From Bacteroidales bacterium (lineage in GTDB: Bacteria; Bacteroidota; Bacteroidia; Bacteroidales; JAAUTT01), in assembly GCA_012031335.1 (NCBI GenBank), contig JAAUTT010000206.1:1-7330 (forward strand): 7,330 bases of DNA, read 5' to 3'. Below, one piece after another: positions 1 through 5,542 of this stretch. Made by a program: the position numbers and the translations under genes. Below the pieces are notes generated by a model that saw only the letters and a list, made by a program, of their open reading frames with translations, was not told the origin of the DNA and made no database searches. How positions within the stretch are numbered: position 1 is the first letter of the stretch; each line of letters begins with the position of its first letter.

Positions 1-346
1 ATATAAAGAATGGAAGCATATTTTCGATTGGGAACATGAATCCGGACAATATAAAAGCCGGCTGAAGTATAAAAAGCATGGTCAAATATCGCCTGCGATT
101 GGGTATGCGAAACCGAGGAGATAAACAGCCCGATACCCAGACACGTTAAAATGAAGAAAGAAGCAGCCAGATAAATGCAGAAGAGGTTCCCCTTAATCGG
201 AACGTTAAAAATCAGTTTACCGGCTATCAGTACCAGAGTCACATCACACAAACCGATTAACGCATACGGGATAGTCTTACCTAAAACAACCTGAAGGGTT
301 TTATAGGAGAGACAATGAGGAGTTCAAAAGTCCCCATTTCCCTTTC
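1..346 (-). pseudogene. ABC-2 type transporter permease, 5'-truncated and frameshifted, runs off left edge
   Basis: This is part of an inner-membrane permease subunit of an ABC exporter (YhhJ/DrrB-like ABC-2 family), which works with an ATPase subunit not seen here. Read from high to low coordinates, it gives GTFELLIVSPIKPF, then QVVLGKTIPYALIGL, two hydrophobic segments (around GLCDVTLVLIAGKLIF and LAASFFILTCLGIGLFI), and FILSGFMFPIENM, which is a family hallmark. These pieces lie in different frames. One base seems to be missing near 295-298 (CCCTTCAGG where CCCTTTCAGG would keep frame), and one base seems to be extra near 83 (IFTMLFILQPAF is restored by dropping it). The N-terminal half is absent: similarity stops at about 332-346, where a tsaD fragment starts on the other strand. 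The C-terminus lies beyond position 1. The family call is firm. Whether the breaks are biological or sequencing errors cannot be settled here. Confidence 0.8.
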
Positions 347-958
347 CTATGCCTGTTAGTGTCGGGGGGGCACTCTCAGATTATTGTAGTACACGATTAT
401 CTTCAGATGGAAATAATTGGCCAAACTATCGACGATGCCGCCGGAGAAGCATTTGACAAATGCGCCAAGATAATGGATTTGCCCTACCCGGGTGGACCAC
501 TTATTGATAAGTTTGCCCGGGAAGGGAAGCCCGATGCCTTTAAATTCAGCAAGCCCAGGATTGGAGGACTGGATTATAGTTTTAGTGGATTAAAAACTTC
601 ATTTCTTTATTTTTTGAGAGATCAATTGGCTTTGGATAGCAACTTTATTGATAATCATAAAGCTGATTTATGTGCTTCACTTCAAAAAACGATCATTGAA
701 ATTCTTGTTGAGAAACTGATCGTGGCTTCACATAATTTAAATATCAGAGAAATTGCTCTTGCAGGAGGTGTTTCGGCCAATTCGGGTTTAAGAGAAAAAA
801 TGAACGGACTGGCCATAAAAGAAAACTGGAATATTTATCTTCCTGAATTTCGCTTCACTACTGATAATGCTGCAATGATAGCTATAACAGGCTATTTTAA
901 ATATCTTAAGGGTGAATTTGCTTCGCAGGATATTGCTCCGGTAGCAAGGATAGGTTAA
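338..958 (+). CDS. tsaD: tRNA N6-adenosine threonylcarbamoyltransferase TsaD, C-terminal part only
   Basis: TsaD transfers the threonylcarbamoyl group from threonylcarbamoyl-AMP to A37 of ANN-decoding tRNAs, in complex with TsaB and TsaE in the cytoplasm. The frame reads FPFLCLLVSGGHSQI, then GQTIDDAAGEAFDKCAKIM, YPGGPLIDK, LDYSFSGLKTSFLY, AGGVSANSGLR and TTDNAAMIAITGYFKYL, which is a Bacteroidota-type TsaD ending normally at VARIG. About 205 residues remain of the usual 340 or so. Missing are the N-terminal part of the ASKHA fold and the HxxxH metal-binding motif that normally lies just before FPFLC. The frame stays open upstream to 275 with no ATG, but 275-332 is better explained as the antisense of the permease. 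A GTG at 359 could serve as start only formally. An essential gene truncated like this implies an intact copy elsewhere or a chimeric join at about 332-346. Confidence 0.93.
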   Translation, partial: FPFLCLLVSGGHSQIIVVHDYLQMEIIGQTIDDAAGEAFDKCAKIMDLPYPGGPLIDKFAREGKPDAFKFSKPRIGGLDYSFSGLKTSFLYFLRDQLALDSNFIDNHKADLCASLQKTIIEILVEKLIVASHNLNIREIALAGGVSANSGLREKMNGLAIKENWNIYLPEFRFTTDNAAMIAITGYFKYLKGEFASQDIAPVARIG

Positions 959-1221
959 TTTTCTTTTTCTGCTGATAATAACTTGTTGGCTGATTCTACA
1001 ATTTCGTCAAAGGCCGAATCTAAAAGAGGATTAATTCCACGGCACCCGTTTATGACCTGTTGCGACCATTCCACATATTTTCTTTTTCTCCGGTTCGACC
1101 AATTTAAAGGTGTAGTGACAATGTCATTAATGTTCGAAATTTTATCCGCAATCTTAATCTTTTTGGCTTCATTGCTTAGAGTCGGAGCCTTTTTTAATCT
1201 GCATTCTTTTGCGATCATCAT
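955..1221 (-). CDS. MESH1-like hydrolase, C-terminal open piece
   Basis: This is the open piece with the C-terminal half of the alarmone hydrolase. From KKAPTLSNEAKKIKIADKIS onward it is in register, including the Asp of the ADK motif and the helical tail with VEWSQQVINGCRGINPLLDS. Its first dozen residues (MMIAKECRLK) are out of phase: one base fewer in the A6 run (minus strand) joins it to TYDDRKRMQIKKAP in the preceding frame. The apparent ATG is therefore not a genuine start. Its stop overlaps the tsaD stop at 955-958. Confidence 0.6.
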   Translation of the reverse strand: MMIAKECRLKKAPTLSNEAKKIKIADKISNINDIVTTPLNWSNRRKRKYVEWSQQVINGCRGINPLLDSAFDEIVESANKLLSAEKEN

Positions 1222-1317
1222 ATGTTAAAGACATGTCATCCGTTACTTCTTTCACAATATGACAAACATTTTCCCCAAAAAGAGAAATTATTTCCATGCT
1301 CCGTTGTTTCAGTATCC

Positions 1318-1518
1318 TCAAGTACATCGTGCAGTACAGCCGGCTGCCAGTAATTCTGCATTTTTTTCTCCCCCCGTTTCCTGGAGAATATAAGCAACTT
1401 TAATAGTATGGTTTATATAAGGAATATTTTCACAACCTTTACGACGCTGGAGCATGTGTTTCTCCGATGCAAACTTGATTGCAGCTAACAAAAGAGAGTC
1501 TAAAGAATACTTATTCAT
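1318..1518 (-). CDS. MESH1-like hydrolase, N-terminal open piece
   Basis: This is the 66-codon open piece holding the start of the alarmone hydrolase: MNKYSLDSLLLAAIKFASEK, then QRRKG and PYINHTIKVAYIL. It stays in register up to AELLAA; the remaining tail (GCTARCT) is out-of-frame reading caused by one extra base. Dropping one G of the minus-strand GCCGGCTG gives AAAVLHDVLEDT, the catalytic HD motif. If the sequence is correct, the product would lack the HD pair and be inactive. Confidence 0.6.
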   Translation of the reverse strand: MNKYSLDSLLLAAIKFASEKHMLQRRKGCENIPYINHTIKVAYILQETGGEKNAELLAAGCTARCT

Positions 1519-1708
1519 GAAGAACCAATTTGCGACAATATAAATATAAAAATCGCTTATAAGTTAAAAAAATAAAGATAAAAAATTTACTTGTAATATC
1601 AGGTTATATCTGGTTTCTGTAAAACCTCCCAATTAAAAAGCAGTTAATTAATTAAAAAGTCATCTCTTGCTTGTTAAAAAGTTTATATTTTTAGGGCAAA
1701 TTAAGTGA
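1519..1708. promoter_or_regulatory. Divergent AT-rich promoter region between the alarmone hydrolase and the SiaC-family gene
   Basis: This 190-bp stretch has no plausible gene and must carry the start signals for two genes reading outward. For the hydrolase, TATATTTA on the minus strand (1541-1548) resembles the Bacteroidota -7 box TAnnTTTG and lies 23 bp before the ATG. For the SiaC-family gene, TATATTTT at 1684-1691 is similar, but no well-spaced -33 TTTG accompanies either, so both are weak calls in very AT-rich DNA. No Shine-Dalgarno sequence precedes either start. Confidence 0.35.
1633..1681 (+). repeat. Three direct copies of TTAAAAAG
   Basis: TTAAAAAG occurs at 1633-1640, 1652-1659 and 1674-1681. 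The first two copies extend to AATTAAAAAG. Copy starts are 19 and 22 bp apart, about two helical turns, directly upstream of the SiaC-family start. They could be regulator sites, or chance in AT-rich DNA. Confidence 0.4.
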
Positions 1709-2080
1709 ATGGAGAATTTAATAATCAAGGCCACTTCCAAAACTCCTGAAATTGAGTTTTTATCAGATGGGAGATTGAAAATTAGAGGACGGGCGATTCC
1801 TGAAGATGCCAGCGTTTTCTTTGATCATCTTCAATCCTGGGTATTCCAGTATTGTCTCAACCCTCACCCTCTTACAATTGTTGATATCGAACTCGAATAC
1901 ATGAACAGTGCTTCAGCCAAATCGTTACTTCAGTTGTTAAGTGAATTTACAGGAAACCATTTTAATGGTAAAAATTTAACAATCAACTGGTATTACGAAA
2001 CAGGTGATGATGATATGCAGGAAAGGGGCGAGTACTTCGAAAATATTCTTAAATTCCGGTTTAATTACCATGAATGCTGA
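1709..2080 (+). CDS. SiaC family regulatory phosphoprotein (DUF1987)
   Basis: This is a complete 123-residue protein of the SiaC/DUF1987 family. In Pseudomonas, SiaC is a small phosphoprotein switched by the kinase SiaB and the phosphatase SiaA; in its unphosphorylated state it binds and activates the diguanylate cyclase SiaD. Family features are the N-terminal ATSKTPEIEF, GRAIPEDASVFFDHLQSW, the central ELEYMNSASAKSLLQLL, and NWYYETGDDDMQERGE near the C-terminus. The usual phosphoacceptor stretch is Y-x-N-T-S-S-x-K; here it is YMNSASAK, so Ser67 sits where Thr is usual and the next position is Ala. No SiaA, SiaB or cyclase gene is visible nearby. It is transcribed away from the alarmone hydrolase and converges, with 17 bp between stops, on the hybrid kinase. 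The start ATG at 1709 gives the normal family N-terminus. The family is confident; the partner and output are unknown. Confidence 0.9.
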   Translation: MENLIIKATSKTPEIEFLSDGRLKIRGRAIPEDASVFFDHLQSWVFQYCLNPHPLTIVDIELEYMNSASAKSLLQLLSEFTGNHFNGKNLTINWYYETGDDDMQERGEYFENILKFRFNYHEC

Positions 2081-2097
2081 GGTTAGAAAATCCAAAA

Positions 2098-2922
2098 TCA
2101 GACCTTACTTTTCTTTATTAAAAATCTTTCGAGCAGATTAAATAATCCAACCTGATCAAAGGGCTTGGAGATGTAATCGTTACATCCGGCGTTTAAACAA
2201 AATTCCCTTTCATTTTCCATAGCAAAAGCCGTTTGAGCAATAACTGGCAATTTCGGATGGAAAACCCTGATTTTATTCATTGCCTCAATTCCATTTATTC
2301 CCGGAAGTCTTATGTCCATTAATACCAGTGCAATGTCGTTGTTGTTTTTGCATATGCTTACAGCTTCTTCACCCGTTTTGGCATGGAGGAGGTTTAAACC
2401 CGATTCGGATAACAGTTCATATACATAAACATAATTTGCTTCTTCATCTTCCACCAGCAGTATTTTCTGATTTTCCCAGGAGGTATGATAACCATTGTGC
2501 TTTAATTCAGAAGAAAGAAAATAAGGTTGTGTTTCCGGTTCGGAAATTGGCAAAGTAAAATAAAAGACAGATCCGCTGCCTGGCTCTGATTTCACCCAGA
2601 TGTTACCACCCATAAGTTCAACTAGTCCTTTGGAAATAGCTAATCCAAGTCCTGTACCTTCTTTTTTTCTGGACCCCATTCCAGCTTGTTTAAACCGTTC
2701 AAATATCAGCTCTTTCTCCTGATCATTAATTCCAAATCCGGTATCCTTCACAAAGAAGAGTAGCAAATTATCCTGTTTCTGATAACCGAATTCGACACTA
2801 CCATTATCTGTGAATTTAAGGGCATTGTTTAACAGGTTGTTAAGTACCTGTTTTAAACGGGTTATATCGGTTAGGATAAAATAATTGTCAACATCATCAT
2901 CGATCGACAGAATTATTTCAAC
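2098..2922 (-). CDS. Hybrid kinase, C-terminal piece (HATPase and receiver)
   Basis: The frame is open from about 2922 and reads VEIILSIDDDVDNYFIL, then the ATP-binding N-box RLKQVLNNLLNNALKFT, G1 DTGFGIN, G2 GTGLGLAISKGLVELMGG and SEPGSGSVFYFTLP, the normal end of a HATPase_c domain. A linker of about 20 residues leads to a receiver: KILLVEDEEANYVYVYELL (acidic pocket), LVLMDIRLPGINGIEAM (phospho-Asp codon 2314-2316), and GCNDYISKPFD (conserved Lys). It ends at TGA, 17 bp from the convergent SiaC-family gene. A TTG at 2766 is in frame but internal. Confidence 0.8.
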   Translation of the reverse strand, partial: VEIILSIDDDVDNYFILTDITRLKQVLNNLLNNALKFTDNGSVEFGYQKQDNLLLFFVKDTGFGINDQEKELIFERFKQAGMGSRKKEGTGLGLAISKGLVELMGGNIWVKSEPGSGSVFYFTLPISEPETQPYFLSSELKHNGYHTSWENQKILLVEDEEANYVYVYELLSESGLNLLHAKTGEEAVSICKNNNDIALVLMDIRLPGINGIEAMNKIRVFHPKLPVIAQTAFAMENEREFCLNAGCNDYISKPFDQVGLFNLLERFLIKKSKV

Positions 2923-4331
2923 TTTATGTTTTCACGTCGCAACCGCTCGGTAAGGTAAAATTCCTTAAGTTCCTTTAGGGTAGCGTTAATATCAACCAGT
3001 ACATGTTCTATATTGATTTGTCCTGCTTCTATTTTTGCAACATCGATGATGTCGTTTATAAGGTTAAGAAGAAGCTTGCCGCTATTGTTAATAATGGACA
3101 GGTATTTTTTTTCCTTATCACGTGGAAATTCTCTCATTTCAAGTAAACTCGCAAAGCCAAGAATACCATTGATAGGAGTTCTTATTTCGTGCGACATATT
3201 TGCCAGAAATGCAGATTTCAGATTGTCGGCCTGTTCTGCTTTTTCTTTGGCAATGCGCAATTCTTCACTGGCTTGCATAAGTTGCGTAATGTTTCGTGAA
3301 ATACCCACAATTTGATTGATGTTTCCGGAGGTGTCACGAATCCCAACCTTGGTGGATAAAAGCCATAGTTTTTCGCCCGAAGGGTTTAATATAACATCCT
3401 GTTTATCAACCATGGGGTTACCTGATATAATAACCTGCTGGTCCTCATCGTATAACTGAGAGGCTTTTTGGTTATCATAAATGTCAAAATCTGTTTTCCC
3501 GATAACAGAATCGGGGGTTTCCAGGCTTAATAGCCGGGCAAAAGCCTGATTTACTCTAATGTATTGTCCGTCGGAGTTTTTAAAATAAATAGCGTCGGGA
3601 ACATTATCCATAATTGTTTGCAAGCTATCTCTTTCATGGGCAAGTAGTTCCTGTATTTTTCTTTTTTCGGTAATGTCTAAAATTGTACCCGACATTCGTT
3701 GTGGTCGTTTGGAATCGCCAAACACCATTTCCGCAAGGCAATGGAGATGTTTTTCAGCTCCGTTTTGTGTAATAATCCTGAAAGTGAAATTTAGCGAGTT
3801 TTTGGTACGGAAAGATTTCTTCATCTCTTTAACCAGTAATACTTTATCAGCAGGATGTATGTAGCGTAATACTTCTTTCAATGCAATTTCCGGTGATTGC
3901 ATTTCTACATCAAGAGAATTCAAAAGTTCGGGCGATAAAGCGAATGTTGAATTTTGAAACTGAAATTCAAAACCTCCGAAGTGAATGATCTTTTCGGCTT
4001 CATCAAGTTTTACCATACTTGGCCTTTCCATTCCCCGCGGATGTTTTTTTTCGGTGATATTACGAAATGTAATTAAAACCGATTCTACCTGGTTTGTCTC
4101 TGTTCGTTCGGGGGTAAGGATAGCTTCGTATAGAAAATCTTTATTGTTTTTACTGTGCGAAAATGAGATAGTTAGTGGCCTTGGCCGTTTAAAAATACTT
4201 TTTGTCGATTGTTCCAGATGGAGTTGAATATTCTGTGGTAGGCCTATTAAGTCAAGTGGTTTTTCAATAAAATCGGGAATATTTCCTGATATCAGTTCCT
4301 TAAAATTGGGACTCAGATACAAGACTTTCAT
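2913..4331 (-). CDS. Hybrid kinase, central piece (PAS4-PAS6 and HisKA)
   Basis: This is the longest uninterrupted piece, 472 codons. It holds most of PAS4 (KVLYLSPNFKELISGNIP, closing ITFRNITEKK), PAS5 (FEFQFQNSTFALSPELLN, YIHPADKVLL, closing ILDITEKRK), PAS6 (IMDNVPDAIYFKNSDGQYIR, closing GISRNITQ), a short coiled linker (EELRIAKEKAEQADN), and the HisKA helices with the phosphoacceptor His in FLANMSHEIRTPINGILG (codon at 3189-3191). The start of PAS4 (LLVENSPEMMLRLS) lies just upstream in another frame, so its Met is internal. It ends early at a TTT run (2923-2925); one added base continues into the ATPase domain. Confidence 0.75.
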   Translation of the reverse strand: MKVLYLSPNFKELISGNIPDFIEKPLDLIGLPQNIQLHLEQSTKSIFKRPRPLTISFSHSKNNKDFLYEAILTPERTETNQVESVLITFRNITEKKHPRGMERPSMVKLDEAEKIIHFGGFEFQFQNSTFALSPELLNSLDVEMQSPEIALKEVLRYIHPADKVLLVKEMKKSFRTKNSLNFTFRIITQNGAEKHLHCLAEMVFGDSKRPQRMSGTILDITEKRKIQELLAHERDSLQTIMDNVPDAIYFKNSDGQYIRVNQAFARLLSLETPDSVIGKTDFDIYDNQKASQLYDEDQQVIISGNPMVDKQDVILNPSGEKLWLLSTKVGIRDTSGNINQIVGISRNITQLMQASEELRIAKEKAEQADNLKSAFLANMSHEIRTPINGILGFASLLEMREFPRDKEKKYLSIINNSGKLLLNLINDIIDVAKIEAGQINIEHVLVDINATLKELKEFYLTERLRRENIKLK

Positions 4332-4398
4332 GATCGGCTGAGCCTGAGCATCATTTCGGGTGAGTTTTCGACCAGAAGTTTGAACTTTTGCTTTTCTT

Positions 4399-4971
4399 CT
4401 ACCAGAATACGTTCAAATTCTTTAACATGGTAATATCTCTGATTAATGCCTGGATAATTTTATGATTATTCTGGGATATTAGTTTAGCGCTCAGGCTTAC
4501 AGTTAACTTTTTATTATTATAGGTTATTATTTCAGTTTCGGTAGTGAGCGAATGTGTTTTAAGAATACTTTTAGCCAGTTTCATCAGGGTCTTGGCAGTT
4601 TTGGCAGGTAAAAAATCCCGAATGTTCTTGCCAATCATTTGTTCGGAAGGGAGTTTAATAAGACTGGCCAGTATTTCGTTAACTTCCAGTATAGTGCCTC
4701 CAAAATTAAACCTGCAAAATCCATCGGTAAGGTGTTCGTAAATCGACCTGTATCTTTCTTCCTTATTTTTAAGATTTTGCTCTGTTTCTTTCCTTTTGGA
4801 AATATCCAGCGATACTCCTATAATTCTGAGCGGATTACCCTTTTCATCCCGTTCTATTACCTTTCCCATATCGAGTATCCAGATATATTCCCCGTTTTGC
4901 ATCTTACACGGTGTTCGGTCTGGTAAAAATCTTTCAATCCTTCCATATGTTTCTTCAATTTTGAAAAACAT
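4399..4971 (-). CDS. Hybrid kinase, second piece (end of PAS2 and PAS3)
   Basis: This piece continues PAS2 with CKMQNGEYIWILDMGKV and the PAC-like close GVSLDISKRKETE, then holds all of PAS3 (RYRSIYEHLTDGFCRFNFGG, GTILEVNEILASLI, ending ALIRDIT). The Met at its beginning is not a true start, since the protein continues from the preceding frame. After ITMLK it loses register: one more A restores KEFERILVEEKQKFKLLVEN, a linker helix leading into PAS4. Confidence 0.7.
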   Translation of the reverse strand: MFFKIEETYGRIERFLPDRTPCKMQNGEYIWILDMGKVIERDEKGNPLRIIGVSLDISKRKETEQNLKNKEERYRSIYEHLTDGFCRFNFGGTILEVNEILASLIKLPSEQMIGKNIRDFLPAKTAKTLMKLAKSILKTHSLTTETEIITYNNKKLTVSLSAKLISQNNHKIIQALIRDITMLKNLNVFW

Positions 4972-5530
4972 AATCCCTGTCAGCCGGATGAACTTTATCT
5001 TCCCAGAATGTATTACACGGCCCCTTGTCTTCTGCGGAATATCCTAGTAACTTATACCACTGTTCATCATAAAAAGCCTCACCGGTTCGCATATCCCAGT
5101 CCCAATATCCCTCACGTACGGCTTCCATTACCAGACTTAATTTATTCTGAATCTTAGGAAAATCTTCAGTTTTTTTAAATATCAGAATGTTTTTATTCAG
5201 GGTTTGAATATACTGCGATTTAAATAACGACCAGACGATCTGGTTGTCTTTGGAAAGTAACCGGACTTTTACAAAACTTGTTTGTTGTTGGACTATACCC
5301 GAGAGAACAAAATCTTTATCGTCTTTATAAATGAAGTTTAATAATGGACTATGTTTAATTTCCTCAGTATTGTAACCTACCAATGAAGCAAAATTATTAT
5401 TACAAAGCTCAATAGTATCACCCTCTGTCATCAGCATGGCTTCCGATGTAAGGTCAAAAAATATCTCAAGTTGGGAATATGAACTTTCACTCTCCTTCAT
5501 TCCAGCCGTAAAATCGTTCTTCATGTGCAT
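4955..5530 (-). CDS. Hybrid kinase, N-terminal piece (PAS1 and first half of PAS2)
   Basis: This open piece carries the kinase start and its first sensor domains. ATG at 5530 (MHMKNDF) or the second Met at 5524 are both possible starts, 12-18 bp after the upstream barrel gene's stop. PAS1 includes LCNNNFASLVGYNTEEI. PAS2 begins EAVREGYWDWDMRTGEAFYD and reaches VHPADRDYVF, a PAS_3-type pattern. It then leaves frame at an A5 run on the plus strand (4964-4968); removing one base continues YVFKIEETYGRIERF. Confidence 0.7.
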   Translation of the reverse strand: MHMKNDFTAGMKESESSYSQLEIFFDLTSEAMLMTEGDTIELCNNNFASLVGYNTEEIKHSPLLNFIYKDDKDFVLSGIVQQQTSFVKVRLLSKDNQIVWSLFKSQYIQTLNKNILIFKKTEDFPKIQNKLSLVMEAVREGYWDWDMRTGEAFYDEQWYKLLGYSAEDKGPCNTFWEDKVHPADRDYVFQN

Positions 5531-5542
5531 TCCGGGTAATTC

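Larger units (their letters stand above)
955..1518 (-). pseudogene. MESH1-like single-domain (p)ppGpp hydrolase (RelA/SpoT HD family), three frameshifts
   Basis: This resembles metazoan MESH1 and bacterial small alarmone hydrolases: an HD-domain metalloenzyme that removes the 3'-pyrophosphate of (p)ppGpp. Reading across frames restores one protein of about 186 residues, close to the 180 usual for the family. In order it has EKHMLQRRK, PYINH (first metal His), AELLAAAVLHDVLEDT (the HD pair), SLFGENVCHIVKEVTDDMSL, KIKIADKISNINDI (the distal Asp) and WSQQVINGCRGINPLL. All four metal-ligand positions known from MESH1 are present. No synthetase domain follows. The start is the ATG at 1516-1518, 190 bp from the divergent SiaC-family gene. 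Three single-base excesses, near 1341-1343, near 1297-1300 and in the T6 run at 1190-1195, split the frame; since they sum to three, the outer pieces return to one phase. Either the gene is decaying or the sequence carries indel errors. SpoT-like housekeeping function is unlikely because of the small size. Confidence 0.85.
2098..5530 (-). pseudogene. Hybrid sensor histidine kinase, six PAS domains plus receiver, four frameshifts
   Basis: Joining the open pieces gives one soluble hybrid kinase of about 1144 residues. Domain order: PAS1 about 20-118, PAS2 129-243 (ending VSLDISKRK), PAS3 259-367, PAS4 383-495, PAS5 508-622, PAS6 636-749, HisKA 771-837 with His781 in MSHEIRTPING, HATPase with N-box NNLLNNALKF, DTGFG at 930 and GTGLGL at 959, and a receiver at 1023-1139 with Asp1073 in LMDIRLPG and Lys1123. 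No membrane segment is seen, so it should sense cytoplasmic signals, possibly redox or small ligands through PAS. No Hpt or DNA-binding output domain follows, so a separate phosphorelay partner is needed. It starts 12 bp after an outer-membrane barrel gene. Single-base indels at about 4964-4968, 4420-4424, 4332-4337 and 2923-2925 break the frame; all catalytic residues survive. Confidence 0.85.

Noticed and set aside
275..337. Upstream extension of the tsaD frame as a native TsaD segment
   Set aside because: The same bases on the minus strand encode a strong permease match (FELLIVSPIKPF, VVLGKT), and the forward reading shows no TsaD metal-binding motif.
983..1228. Plus-strand 81-codon ORF overlapping the alarmone hydrolase
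   Set aside because: It is antisense to a recognisable RelA/SpoT-type HD protein and has no family-like features of its own.
2081..2097. Intrinsic terminator between the SiaC-family gene and the kinase
   Set aside because: The 17-bp gap has no GC-rich inverted repeat followed by a T run.
2280..2558. Plus-strand 92-codon ORF, Cys- and His-rich
   Set aside because: It is the antisense shadow of the receiver and HATPase region; its composition is a by-product of the opposite strand.
3013..5047. Several plus-strand ORFs of 63-100 codons
   Set aside because: All lie opposite the conserved PAS and HisKA coding sequence and resemble no family.
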